64,000 nt of DNA from assembly GCF_037860835.1 (NCBI RefSeq), contig NZ_JBBEOG010000003.1:310001-374000 (forward strand), in the 5' to 3' direction. Shown here in pieces: positions 51,326-60,163 of this stretch. The notes below the pieces were generated by a model, which saw only the letters and a program-made list of their open reading frames with translations, had not been told where the DNA came from and did not search any database. The number at the start of each line of letters is the position of its first letter. The stretch's first letter is position 1. The DNA is from Aquipuribacter nitratireducens. Lineage in GTDB: Bacteria; Actinomycetota; Actinomycetes; Actinomycetales; JBBAYJ01. A program made the position numbers and the translations under genes.

Positions 51326-51736
51326 TCAGCGGGTGGGGACGAGCAGGCGGTCCCCCACTGCCACCGCCGTGGACGACAGCTCGTTGAGTGCGACGACGTC
51401 GTGCACGACCGAGCGGGGGTCGCGGTGGGGCGCGTGCTCGCGCGCCAGCGCCCACAGCGTGTCGCCGGGTCGGACACTCACCGGCACCGGCGCGAGCTCG
51501 TCGAGGTCCACCGACCCCACCGATCCCGGCGCACCGGAGACGACACCCGGCCGCCCGTCACCGGCCGAGGCGCCGGGGGCGACGCCGGTCGCGACGGCCA
51601 TCCACACGAGGAGGACGGAGAGCGCGACCGCCACGGTGGTGAGGCCCCACGAGAGCCCTCGCACGAGCCGGCGCCCGCGACGGGTCAGCCGCAGGCCGCG
51701 GAGCTCGTGGTGACGAAGGGTGGCGGTGCTGGTCAT
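51326..51736 (-). CDS. LysM-domain membrane protein, probable SOS-induced division suppressor
   Basis: The protein has 136 residues. A basic start is followed by one transmembrane segment (GLTTVAVALSVLLVWMAVAT) and a C-terminal LysM domain (VSVRPGDTLWALAREHAPH, then VALNELSSTAVAVGDRLLVP) outside the membrane, where it can bind peptidoglycan. In M. tuberculosis the gene in the same place beside lexA (Rv2719c) is DNA-damage-induced and slows division; Bacillus YneA is analogous. Placement and the SOS-like box 43 bp upstream of the start support the same role here. Confidence 0.83.
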   Translation of the reverse strand: MTSTATLRHHELRGLRLTRRGRRLVRGLSWGLTTVAVALSVLLVWMAVATGVAPGASAGDGRPGVVSGAPGSVGSVDLDELAPVPVSVRPGDTLWALAREHAPHRDPRSVVHDVVALNELSSTAVAVGDRLLVPTR

Positions 51737-51778
51737 GAGTCCTCCTGGGTGGACGCGTGTTCGGTCGTCCTGGCCGTG

Positions 51779-51794
51779 TCGAACACCTGTACGT
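51779..51794. promoter_or_regulatory. SOS (LexA) box 1, LysM side
   Basis: TCGAACACCTGTACGT fits TCGAAC-N4-GTTCGA with two mismatches in the right arm. It lies 43 bp upstream of the LysM start codon. Confidence 0.6.
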
Positions 51795-51815
51795 TAACCT
51801 GAGGTCGAGACATTG

Positions 51816-51831
51816 TCGAGCGCATGTTCGA
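51816..51831. promoter_or_regulatory. SOS (LexA) box 2, central
   Basis: TCGAGCGCATGTTCGA fits TCGAAC-N4-GTTCGA with one mismatch. It is central to the divergent LysM/lexA intergenic region. Confidence 0.7.
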
Positions 51832-51871
51832 AGCGCGGCGCGCTGCGAGCGACACGCGCGGCGGGGTGCTT

Positions 51872-51887
51872 GTGAACAGGTGTTCGA
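51872..51887. promoter_or_regulatory. SOS (LexA) box 3, lexA side
   Basis: GTGAACAGGTGTTCGA has a perfect GAAC-N4-GTTC core with two outer mismatches. It lies about 100 bp upstream of lexA, probably at its own promoter for autoregulation. Confidence 0.7.
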
Positions 51888-51986
51888 CGCCATAGCGTCG
51901 ATCACGTCGGCTGGGGAGCACGCACCGAGCCAACGACAGGGGTCGGACACAACCGGCGCGGAGCCGGTCGCGGAGCGGAGGAGCAC

Positions 51987-52703
51987 ATGGCAACGACGGA
52001 CCTCGAGGGGCTGACCGAACGGCAGCGCCGGGTGCTCGAGACCATCCGTGAGGCGGTCCAGCGACGCGGCTACCCGCCCTCGATGCGCGAGATCGGTGAG
52101 GCGGTAGGTCTCACCTCCCCCAGCAGCGTCGCGCACCAGCTCGCGACCCTGGAGCGCAAGGGCTACCTGCGTCGGGACCCCAACCGGCCGCGGGCGATCG
52201 AGGTCGTCCACCCCGACGACGGTCGCCGCCGGCCCGCCCCGACGGGGGACGTGCGGGCCGAGGTCGTGGAGGAGGCGCCGGAGCGGACGTGGCGCTCCGG
52301 GGCGCACGACGAGGGCAGCGCCCTGCCGAGCGCGAGCATGGTGCCGCTCGTCGGCCGGATCGCCGCGGGCGGTCCGGTGCTCGCGGAGGAGGTCGTCGAG
52401 GACGTCTTCCCCCTCCCCCGGCAGGTGGTGGGTGACGGGGTGCTGTTCCTCCTGCAGGTGGTCGGCGACTCGATGGTCGACGCCGCCATCTGCGACGGCG
52501 ACTGGGTCGTGGTCCGGCAGCAGCCCGTCGCCGAGAACGGCGAGATCGTCGCGGCGATGATCGACGGCGAGGCGACGGTGAAGACGTACCGGAAGCGGGA
52601 CGGCCACGTCTGGCTCATGCCGCACAACCCGGCGTACACGCCTATCCCGGGAGACGACGCGACCGTGCTCGGCAAGGTGACGGCGGTCCTCAGGCGGGTG
52701 TGA
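51987..52703 (+). CDS. lexA: SOS repressor LexA
   Basis: The protein has 238 residues behind GGAGGAGC. The N-terminal winged helix (residues 1-70) contains [21 protein letters not shown] linker follows, then the self-cleavage site at Ala127-Gly128 in RIAAGG. The catalytic dyad is Ser162 (GDSMVDA) and Lys199 (ATVKTY). RecA filaments trigger cleavage and so release the SOS genes. Three LexA-box-like sites lie in its own upstream region shared with the LysM gene. Its last 14 bp overlap the convergent aminotransferase gene. Confidence 0.97.
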   Translation: MATTDLEGLTERQRRVLETIREAVQRRGYPPSMREIGEAVGLTSPSSVAHQLATLERKGYLRRDPNRPRAIEVVHPDDGRRRPAPTGDVRAEVVEEAPERTWRSGAHDEGSALPSASMVPLVGRIAAGGPVLAEEVVEDVFPLPRQVVGDGVLFLLQVVGDSMVDAAICDGDWVVVRQQPVAENGEIVAAMIDGEATVKTYRKRDGHVWLMPHNPAYTPIPGDDATVLGKVTAVLRRV

Positions 52704-53739
52704 GGAGCGCCTGGGCCGCCCGGGCGACGTCCGCGCTGTCGTTCCACAGGTGGAACGACAGCCGTGCGCGACCGGCCCGGGACGCGACCGAGCACCCGGC
52801 CGCGACGAGCCGTCGCACGAGACCGCCGTTTGGGTCGTCGACGGAGACGACCGGGCGGCCCTGTGGGGACTCGCCCAGGAGCGTCCGCAGCTGGTCGGCG
52901 AGGGCGGGCCCGTGCCGGTGCCGGACCTCCGCCGGCACCTCGAGCACAGCCTCGAGCGACGTCCGGGCGCCCACCCAGGCCAGCCAGACGGGGCTCACGT
53001 CGAAGCGACGGGCGTCGCGCGCGAGCCGTAGCCCGGGGCCGTACACCGAGGCCCACACGTCGTCGCCCGCGTACCAGCCGGCGTTGTGGCCCGACAGACG
53101 CTCCGACGCCTCCGGTCGGACCGTGAGGAACGCGGCGCCCCGCGGGGCGCACAGCCACTTGTAGGCGCTGCACACGGTGACGTCCCACCGCCCGGCGTCC
53201 ACCGGCAGCCAGCCGGTCGCCTGCGTCGTGTCGCAGACGGTGAGGGCGCCGATGTCGGCGGCCGCCGTCACGACGTCGTCGGCGGCAGCGAGGCGCCCGT
53301 CGGCGGACTGGGCGAGGGAGAACACGACGGCGTCCGGTCGGGCGCGGGCGATCTCGTCGGGCAGGCGGTCGAGCGGCACGGTGACGAGCTCGACGCCGCG
53401 GCGGGCCTGGGCCTCGACGGGCCCGAGGACCGAGCCGAAGTCGCCCTCGACCCCGACGACCTTCGACCTGTCCGGCAGGTGGGCCGCGACCTCCCCGACC
53501 ATGACCGACACCTGCGAGCCCACCGCGACCCAGCCCGGCGGGACCCCGACGAGGTCCGCGAAGAGGCGTCGCGACGCGTCGACGTCCGCGTCGTAGTCCG
53601 GTGCGCTGGCCCGTCCGCCCTGCCAGTCGTCGACGGCGGCACGGAGCGCGGCGACCGTCCGGCGCGGCGGGAGCCCGAGGGTGCTCGCGTTGAGGTAGCC
53701 CGGAACCGCGTCCCAGGCCCCGAGGCCGGGGTGGCTCAT
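52690..53739 (-). CDS. Aminotransferase class V-fold protein
   Basis: The protein has 349 residues; the ATG overlaps the dinG stop (ATGA). A class V PLP enzyme is shown by [33 protein letters not shown] and the PLP lysine in [15 protein letters not shown] near residue 190. Relatives include kynureninase-like and cysteine desulfurase-like enzymes, but the substrate is open and no iron-sulfur assembly genes are near. Coupled translation with dinG could be simple packing. Confidence 0.85.
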   Translation of the reverse strand: MSHPGLGAWDAVPGYLNASTLGLPPRRTVAALRAAVDDWQGGRASAPDYDADVDASRRLFADLVGVPPGWVAVGSQVSVMVGEVAAHLPDRSKVVGVEGDFGSVLGPVEAQARRGVELVTVPLDRLPDEIARARPDAVVFSLAQSADGRLAAADDVVTAAADIGALTVCDTTQATGWLPVDAGRWDVTVCSAYKWLCAPRGAAFLTVRPEASERLSGHNAGWYAGDDVWASVYGPGLRLARDARRFDVSPVWLAWVGARTSLEAVLEVPAEVRHRHGPALADQLRTLLGESPQGRPVVSVDDPNGGLVRRLVAAGCSVASRAGRARLSFHLWNDSADVARAAQALLTPA

Positions 53740-55838
53740 GCCGTCGTCCCGGTCCGGGTGGCGGCCCCGTCGAGTCGGCGGAGCGCGGCGAGAGCGGTGG
53801 CTCGGTCCGTGGTCCGCCACATCGGAGGCAGGGCGGACAGGAGCGCCTGCCCGTACCGTTTCGTCGCCACCCTGGGATCGAGGACGGCCACCACACCCCG
53901 GTCGTCGCTGCTGCGCACGAGTCGTCCCGCGCCCTGCGCGAGCAGGGTCGCGGCGTGCGCGACGGACACGGTCATGAAGCCGCTGCCGCCGGTCGCCTCG
54001 ACGGCCTCGGTGCGAGCCTGCGCGAGCGGGTCGTCCGGCCGTGGGAAGGGGACGCGGTCGAGCACGACGAGGCTGCACGACGGGCCCGGCACGTCGACGC
54101 CCTGCCACAGGCCGAGCGTGCCGAAGAGGCAGGCACGCGGGTCGTCGGCGAACTGCCGGACCAGCGTCGGCACGACGTCGTCGCCCTGGCACAGGACCGG
54201 CAGGTCGGTGCGCTCCCGCACGATCTCGGCGGCGGTGGTCGCCGCACGGCGGGAGGAGAACAGTCCGAGGGTGCGTCCGCCCGCCGCCTCGACGAGCGCG
54301 ACGAGCTCGTCCCACAGCGGTGCCCCGTGCCCGTCCCGGCCCGGCGCCGGCAGGTGGGCGGCGACGTAGAGGATCGCCTGTCGGCCGTAGTCGAACGGGC
54401 TGCCGACGTCGAGGCCCCGCCAGCCGCCCCGGCCGAGGCCGAGGCGTCGGGCGAGGGCGTCGAAGCCACCGGGCCCCACGAGCGTGGCCGACGTCGCGAC
54501 CACCGTCCGGGAGTCGAACAGCCGGCTGCGCAGCAGCCCCGCGACGCTGAGGGGCGCCGCGTGGACGACGTGCCCACGACGCTCGTCGCTCTCGACCCAC
54601 ACCACGTCGGTCCCGGCCGGCGCGTCCGGCGGTGCGGCGTCCTCCTCGCCGGGCTCGTCGCTCCCCTCGTCCGTCTCGGGCTCGGCGCGACGGACCAGCG
54701 GCACCCCGGCCATCCGCTCCGCCGTCCCTGCGACCTCCAGCAGCGCGGCGCGTCCGGCCTGCGCGCCGGCGGCGGCGTCGGGCCCCTTGTCCTTGGGGAG
54801 CGAGCGGAGGGCCGCGCGGGCCGCGGTCGCGAGGAGGAGGAGTGCGTCCTGCAGCGACGCGGGGGCGCCGTCGGGGAGCCTGCCGGGCGGCAGCGCCCCG
54901 AGCGCCCGGTCGAGTGCCTCCCCTGCGTCCTCCAGGTCGCGCACGTCACCGGCGGCGGCGCCGGCACGGCGTGCGGCGGCGGCGGTCGTGCGGACGACGC
55001 CCGCGCTGAGGTCGCTCGCGAGGGTCGCGGTGACGCGGTCGACGAGGTCGTGCGCCTCGTCGACGACGACGACGTCGTGCGGCGGCAGGGTCTGGAGGCC
55101 CTCCATCGCGTCGATCGCGAGCAGGGCGTGGTTGGTGACGACGACGTCGACGGTGCGCGCCCGGATGCGTGCCGCCTCGCTGTAGCACTCCCCCGCCTCG
55201 GGGCAGCGCTGGGCGCCGAGGCACTCCCGGGCCGACACCGACACCGCGCGCCAGGCCCGGTCGCTCACCCCGGGGACGAGGTCGTCCCGGTCGCCGGTGT
55301 CGGTGGTCTCCGCCCACGCGCGGGCACGCGCGACCTGCACCTCGAGGCTGGTGCGGGGACCGGCGCCGAGGTCGTCGCTGCCCCAGAGGGACAGCGCGTC
55401 GTCCTCCTCCTCGCCACCGCCGGCCAGCCGGTGACGGCAGACGTAGTTGTTCCGGCCCTTCACCAGCTGCCACGTGGGTCGTCGACCGAGCTCGCGCTCG
55501 AGCGCGTCGGCGAGGCGGGGCAGGTCGTGGCGGACGAGCTGTCCCTGGAGGGCGAGGGTCGAGGTCGCGATCACGACCCCCTGGCCGCGGCGGACCGCGG
55601 CGGCGACCGCCGGCACGAGGTAGCCCCACGACTTACCGGTGCCGGTCCCGGCCTGGACGAGGAGGTGGCGACTGTCCTCGACGGCCGCGGCGACCGCCCG
55701 GGCCATCCGCTCCTGGCCCTCCCGCGGCGTGCCGCCGGTCGCGCGGACCAGCGCGCCGAGGAGACGGGCCGCCTCGGCGTCGACGCTCTCGGAGGCGGGG
55801 TCGGTGGCCTCGGCCTCCTGCACCGACGCCTCGCTCAC
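53736..55838 (-). CDS. dinG: ATP-dependent DNA helicase, DinG/XPD family
   Basis: The protein has 700 residues. Walker A is LLVQAGTGTGKSWGYL near residue 65 and the DEAH box is VVVVDEAHDLVDR near residue 260. Cysteines in NNYVCRHRL and ARECLGAQRCPEAGECYSEA between them fit the four-cysteine iron-sulfur cluster of the XPD/DinG family. Later motifs TSATLVG and QGAGRLVRSSDDRGVVAV are helicase motifs Ia/VI-like. It unwinds recombination and R-loop intermediates. An acidic insert (EPETDEGSDEPGEEDAAPP) interrupts the arch. Confidence 0.93.
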   Translation of the reverse strand: MSEASVQEAEATDPASESVDAEAARLLGALVRATGGTPREGQERMARAVAAAVEDSRHLLVQAGTGTGKSWGYLVPAVAAAVRRGQGVVIATSTLALQGQLVRHDLPRLADALERELGRRPTWQLVKGRNNYVCRHRLAGGGEEEDDALSLWGSDDLGAGPRTSLEVQVARARAWAETTDTGDRDDLVPGVSDRAWRAVSVSARECLGAQRCPEAGECYSEAARIRARTVDVVVTNHALLAIDAMEGLQTLPPHDVVVVDEAHDLVDRVTATLASDLSAGVVRTTAAAARRAGAAAGDVRDLEDAGEALDRALGALPPGRLPDGAPASLQDALLLLATAARAALRSLPKDKGPDAAAGAQAGRAALLEVAGTAERMAGVPLVRRAEPETDEGSDEPGEEDAAPPDAPAGTDVVWVESDERRGHVVHAAPLSVAGLLRSRLFDSRTVVATSATLVGPGGFDALARRLGLGRGGWRGLDVGSPFDYGRQAILYVAAHLPAPGRDGHGAPLWDELVALVEAAGGRTLGLFSSRRAATTAAEIVRERTDLPVLCQGDDVVPTLVRQFADDPRACLFGTLGLWQGVDVPGPSCSLVVLDRVPFPRPDDPLAQARTEAVEATGGSGFMTVSVAHAATLLAQGAGRLVRSSDDRGVVAVLDPRVATKRYGQALLSALPPMWRTTDRATALAALRRLDGAATRTGTTA

Positions 55839-55898
55839 CGGCGTGACCCTACTGGGCGCGTCGGGTCCCGAGGCGCCGCACCCGGCCGGTTGTGGACG

Positions 55899-57353
55899 TC
55901 AGCGGTCCTGCTGGGCCGCCCCGTCGAGCGCGGCGGCCAGGGCCTCGTCCACCCGGGCCCGCAGGCGCGTGCCGTCGGGGCCGTGCTCGACGTCGAGGAC
56001 CTCGCCGTCGGCGTGCACCCTGCTCACGAGGTCCCCGCGCGTGAACGGCACGACGACGTCGACCTCCACGTCCGGCCGCGGCACGTCGGCGGCGACGCGC
56101 TCGAGGAGCTCCGCGACGCCCGCTCCGGTGCGCGCCGACACCGCGACCGAGCGACGCTCCCGGCGCAGCAGCCGGTCGACGACCTCGGTGTCGGCGACGT
56201 CGCACTTGTTGAGGGCGACCACCTCGGGGATGTCGTGCGCCCCGACCTCGGCGAGGACCTCGCGGACGGCGGTGAGCTGGCCCTCCGGGTCCGGGTGCGA
56301 CACGTCGACGACGTGGACGACGAGGTCGGCCTCGGCGACCTCCTCCAGCGTCGAGCGGAACGCCTCGACGAGCTGGTGGGGCAGCTGACGGACGAACCCG
56401 ACGGTGTCCGACAGCGTGACGGCGCGCCCGTCGGGCAGCTCGGCGCGCCGCACCGTGGGGTCGAGGGTCGCGAAGAGGGCGTCCTCGACGAGCACACCCG
56501 CCCCGGTGAGCCGGTTGAGCAGGCTCGACTTCCCGGCGTTCGTGTAGCCGGCGATCGCGACGGACGGGACGCCGTTGCGGCGACGGCTGCCGCGCTTGGT
56601 CTCCCGGGCGGTCCGCATGTCCCGGATCTCGCGGCGCAGCTTCGCCATCCGGGTGCGGATGCGGCGGCGGTCGAGCTCGATCTTCGTCTCCCCCGGGCCG
56701 CGCGAGCCGATCCCCGCACCACCGGCGACGCGACCACCCGCCTGCCGGGACATCGACTCGCCCCAGCCGCGCAGTCGCGGCAGCAGGTACTCCAGCTGGG
56801 CGAGCTCGACCTGGGCCTTGCCCTCCCGGCTCTTCGCGTGCTGGGCGAAGATGTCGAGGATCAGCGCCGTCCGGTCGACGACCTTCACCTTGACGACGTC
56901 CTCGAGGCCGCGTCGCTGGGAGGGGCTGAGCTCGCCGTCGCAGATGACGGTGTCCGCGCCGGTCGCGGCGACGACGTCGCGGAGCTCGGCGGCCTTGCCG
57001 GAGCCGAGGAACGTCGCGGGGTCCGGGGTGTCGCGGCGCTGGAGGAGGGCGTCGAGGACCTGGGAGCCGGCCGTCTCGGCGAGCGCGGCGAGCTCGCCGA
57101 GCGACACCTCCGCCTCCCCGGCGCCGGAGGACGTCTGGAGCCCGGCGAGCACGACCCGCTCGAGGCGCAGCTGCCGGTACTCGACCTCGGTGACGTCGGT
57201 GAGCTCGGTCGACAGCCCGGCGACGCGGCGCAGCGCCTGCCGGTCGGCGAGGTCGAGCTGCTCGCCGTCGGGGCCCAGCTCGGGTGCGGGCCTCGGGTCG
57301 GGCTCGGTGTGGGGGGCGCCGGTCACGGTCGCGTCGGTTCGTGTGCGTGCCAT
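55899..57353 (-). CDS. hflX: GTPase HflX
   Basis: The protein has 484 residues. The N-terminal HflX domain has FLGSGKAAELRDVV and DGELSPSQRRGLEDVVKVKV, followed by RGPGETKIELDRRRI before the G domain. The G domain shows GYTNAGKSSLLNRL (G1), DTVGFVRQLP (G3) and NKCD (G4). HflX splits stalled 70S ribosomes, especially under stress. Because the proline/aspartate-rich start is only loosely conserved, the start is uncertain. It is isolated between dinG and the divergent antiporter genes. Confidence 0.95.
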   Translation of the reverse strand: MARTRTDATVTGAPHTEPDPRPAPELGPDGEQLDLADRQALRRVAGLSTELTDVTEVEYRQLRLERVVLAGLQTSSGAGEAEVSLGELAALAETAGSQVLDALLQRRDTPDPATFLGSGKAAELRDVVAATGADTVICDGELSPSQRRGLEDVVKVKVVDRTALILDIFAQHAKSREGKAQVELAQLEYLLPRLRGWGESMSRQAGGRVAGGAGIGSRGPGETKIELDRRRIRTRMAKLRREIRDMRTARETKRGSRRRNGVPSVAIAGYTNAGKSSLLNRLTGAGVLVEDALFATLDPTVRRAELPDGRAVTLSDTVGFVRQLPHQLVEAFRSTLEEVAEADLVVHVVDVSHPDPEGQLTAVREVLAEVGAHDIPEVVALNKCDVADTEVVDRLLRRERRSVAVSARTGAGVAELLERVAADVPRPDVEVDVVVPFTRGDLVSRVHADGEVLDVEHGPDGTRLRARVDEALAAALDGAAQQDR

Positions 57354-57432
57354 CTCGGTGCCAGGTTCTCACGCGACGCCCTCGCGACCCAGCGGATTAC
57401 CGGGCGGGCGCCTGCCACGGCAGGCTGGTGGC

Positions 57433-58554
57433 GTGGTCGACGCCCTCACGATCCTGTCCCTGCTCGGTGGTCTCGTGGTGCTGGTCGTGGGCGGCGAGCT
57501 CCTGGTCCGCGGCGCCGGGGGGCTCGCCCTCGCGCTCGGGCTGTCCCCGCTCGTCGTCGGCCTCACGGTGGTCTCGTTCGCGACGTCCGCCCCCGAGCTC
57601 GCCGTCACCCTCGACGCGACGCTCGCCGGCTCCCCCGAGCTCGCCGTCGGCAACGTCGTGGGCAGCAACATCGCGAACGTCCTGCTCGTCCTGGGCCTGT
57701 CGGCGCTCGTGCTGCCGCTGGCCGTCGCGACGGGTGTGCTGCGGCAGGACGTCCCGGTGATGATCGGCTTCTCGGTGCTGGCGCTCGTCCTCGCGCTCGA
57801 CGGCGGGATCGGACGCCTCGACGGGGTGGTGCTCGTCGCGCTGCTGCTCGCCTACACCGCGTGGCTCGTCGTCGCGTCCCGGCGCACGGAACGGCGCAGC
57901 GCCGGCACGACGCAGGCACCGGTCCGGCGTCCCGCCCGCAGCGCACGACGGGTCGGGGTCGACGTCCTCCTCGTGGTCGTCGGCGTCGGGCTGCTCGTGC
58001 TGGGTGCCCGCCTGCTGGTGGGGGCCGCGACGGGCATCGGCGCCGCACTGGGTGTCAGCGACCTCGTCATGGGGCTGACGGTCGTCGCGGTCGGCACCTC
58101 GCTCCCCGAGCTCGCGACGTCCGTGATCGCGGCCGTCCGGGGCGAGCGGGACCTCGCGGTCGGCAACGTCGTCGGCAGCAACGTCTTCAACCTCGGGGCC
58201 GTGCTCGGCCTCGCCGCGGTCATCAGCCCGGGCGGCGTCCCGGTGAGCGACGGCGCGCTGGCCCTCGACCTGCCCGTCATGGTCGTGGTGGCGCTGGCCC
58301 TGCTGCCGGTCGTCTTCACGGGCGCGGCCGTGGCGCGGTGGGAGGGTGCGGTCTTCGTCGCCTACTACGCGGTCTACGTCGTCTACCTCGTGCTCGACGC
58401 CACGGGCCACGAGTCCCTGCCCGTGCTCGGCGGGGTGGTGCTGTCGTTCCTGCTGCCGCTGACGGCCCTCACGCTCGCGGTGCTCGTCGTCGCGGAGGTG
58501 CGGGTGCTGCGGCGGCGTCGACGCACCGGACGGGCCGACCCGCCCCCGTCGTGA
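57433..58554 (+). CDS. CaCA-family sodium/calcium-type antiporter, first copy
   Basis: The protein has 373 residues from a GTG. Two inverted repeats each carry the alpha-motif: SFATSAPELAVTLDATLAG with NVVGSNIANVLLVLGL, and VGTSLPELATSVIAA with NVVGSNVFNLGAVLGL. This is the YrbG/CaxA type of the Ca2+/cation antiporter superfamily. About ten membrane segments are visible. The ion is not certain. The stop codon is overlapped by the start of a second antiporter (GTGA), so the two may form a complex or be sequential duplicates. Confidence 0.92.
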   Translation: MVDALTILSLLGGLVVLVVGGELLVRGAGGLALALGLSPLVVGLTVVSFATSAPELAVTLDATLAGSPELAVGNVVGSNIANVLLVLGLSALVLPLAVATGVLRQDVPVMIGFSVLALVLALDGGIGRLDGVVLVALLLAYTAWLVVASRRTERRSAGTTQAPVRRPARSARRVGVDVLLVVVGVGLLVLGARLLVGAATGIGAALGVSDLVMGLTVVAVGTSLPELATSVIAAVRGERDLAVGNVVGSNVFNLGAVLGLAAVISPGGVPVSDGALALDLPVMVVVALALLPVVFTGAAVARWEGAVFVAYYAVYVVYLVLDATGHESLPVLGGVVLSFLLPLTALTLAVLVVAEVRVLRRRRRTGRADPPPS

Positions 58555-59546
58555 CGGCCGTCCTCCTCGCCGTCGGGCTGCTCGGGCTGGCGGCGGGCGG
58601 TGAGCTCCTGGTCCGCGGCGGCTCGGGGCTGGGGGCTTGGCTCGGTCTCGGCCCGCTGGTCGTGGGGCTCACGCTGGTGTCGTTCGCGACCTCGGCGCCG
58701 GAGCTGGCCGTGGCGCTCGACGCGACGCTCCGCGGCGAGCCGGACCTCGCCTTCGGCGGGGTGCTCGGCAGCAACGTCGCCAACCTCCTCCTCGTCCTCG
58801 GGGCGAGCACCGTCGTCGCCCCGCTCGTCGTGCGGCCGGGGGTCGTCCGGAGCGACGTCCTGCCCCTGCTCGTCCTGTCCGCGCTCGCGGTCGTCCTCGC
58901 CCTCGACCTGCGCTACTCACGCCTCGACGGACTGCTTCTCGTCGGTGCCCTCGTCGTCCACGTCGTGCGGGCCGTCCGGCGCCGCACTGCACGTGGACCG
59001 GACCCGCCCGTGGGGCCGGACGACGCCGGCCCCCGCGGGCCGGGGGCGATGACGCGGCTCCTCGGGCACCTCGGGCTCGTCGTGGCGGGCGTCGCCGTGC
59101 TGGTCGTCGCCGCGGACCTCGTCGTGCGGGGCGCGCTCGGGGTCGGCGCGGCACTCGGGCTCGACGAGCTCACCGTCGGGCTCACGGTCGTCGCGGTCGG
59201 GACGTCGCTCCCGGAGCTCGCGACGTCCCTCGTGGCGGTGCTTCGGGGACAGCGCGACCTCGCGCTCGGCAACGTGCTCGGCAGCAACGTGTTCAACCTC
59301 GGCTCGGTGCTCGGCCTGTCCGCGGTCCTCAGCCCGGTGGGCGTGGCGGTTGCGGGGACCGCGCTGCGGGTCGACCTGCCCGTCATGGTGGCGGCGACGG
59401 TCGCCGTCCTCGTGATGGCGCTGACGGGGACGCGACTGAGTCGCGTCGAGGGCGGGCTCCTGCTCGTCGCGTACGCCGTGTACGTGACGTCGGTGGTGCT
59501 GCTCGCTGGCGTGGCGGAGCCGGAGGGCGGCACCCTGGGCCCGTGA
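58551..59546 (+). CDS. CaCA-family sodium/calcium-type antiporter, second copy
   Basis: The protein has 331 residues from a GTG overlapping the first copy's stop. The same two alpha-motifs are present (SFATSAPELAVALDATL with VLGSNVANLLLVLGAS; VGTSLPELATSLVAVL with VLGSNVFNLGSVLGLS). Relative to copy one the central loop is shorter and the C-terminal end is trimmed. It ends in a GTGA overlap with the methyltransferase gene. An adjacent pair with strongly similar motifs suggests duplication. Confidence 0.92.
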   Translation: MTAVLLAVGLLGLAAGGELLVRGGSGLGAWLGLGPLVVGLTLVSFATSAPELAVALDATLRGEPDLAFGGVLGSNVANLLLVLGASTVVAPLVVRPGVVRSDVLPLLVLSALAVVLALDLRYSRLDGLLLVGALVVHVVRAVRRRTARGPDPPVGPDDAGPRGPGAMTRLLGHLGLVVAGVAVLVVAADLVVRGALGVGAALGLDELTVGLTVVAVGTSLPELATSLVAVLRGQRDLALGNVLGSNVFNLGSVLGLSAVLSPVGVAVAGTALRVDLPVMVAATVAVLVMALTGTRLSRVEGGLLLVAYAVYVTSVVLLAGVAEPEGGTLGP

Positions 59547-60163
59547 CCGACCGCACCCAGCACTACTTCTCCGCCCCGGCCGGGACGGGACGGCGGCACG
59601 ACCTCGACGTCGACCTCGACGGGGTGCCGACGCGGGTGCAGACGGCGGACGGCGTCTTCAGCCGCGAGCGACTCGACCCCGGGACCGCGGTGCTCCTGCG
59701 GCACGCCGGGCCGGTGCCCGGCCACGGCGACCACCTCGACCTCGGCTGCGGCTGGGGGCCCCTGTCCCTCGTCCTTGCCCGGCGCTGCCCCGCGGCGACG
59801 GTGTGGGCCGTCGACGTCAACCCCCGCGCACGTGAGCTGACGGAGGCCAACGCGGCCGCGACCGGCCTCACGAACGTGCGGGTCGTCGCGCCGGAGGCGG
59901 TCCCGGACGAGGTCGCGTTCGCCGCTATCTGGTCGAACCCGCCGATCCGCGTCGGCAAGGACGCCCTCCACGCGCTCCTCCAGCAGTGGCTCCCCCGGCT
60001 CGCCCCCGGCGGGCACGCCGAGCTCGTCGTCCAGCGCAACCTCGGAGCGGACTCCCTGCACCGCTGGCTCGAGCACACCCTGCCCGTGGGGTTCCGGACC
60101 GCGCGGACCGCGAGCAGCAAGGGCTACCGGGTGCTCGTCGTCTCCCGCTCCGTCTCATCCTGA
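59543..60163 (+). CDS. Class I methyltransferase, RsmC/RlmG-like
   Basis: The protein has 206 residues. The N-terminal half is the degenerate RsmC-type start (TQHYFSAPAGTGRRHDLDVD). DLGCGWGPLSLVLARRCP is the SAM-binding loop, VDVNPRARELTEAN motif II, and AIWSNPPIRVGK the NPP motif that places the target nucleobase. Relatives methylate guanine N2 in 16S or 23S rRNA. It is coupled to the antiporter pair, and its last 40 bp overlap the convergent dapF gene. Confidence 0.9.
   Translation: MTDRTQHYFSAPAGTGRRHDLDVDLDGVPTRVQTADGVFSRERLDPGTAVLLRHAGPVPGHGDHLDLGCGWGPLSLVLARRCPAATVWAVDVNPRARELTEANAAATGLTNVRVVAPEAVPDEVAFAAIWSNPPIRVGKDALHALLQQWLPRLAPGGHAELVVQRNLGADSLHRWLEHTLPVGFRTARTASSKGYRVLVVSRSVSS

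Noticed and set aside
53955-59546. A 1863-codon plus-strand frame
   Set aside because: Only its last third (the second antiporter) is real; the rest is a shadow of dinG, hflX and the first antiporter.
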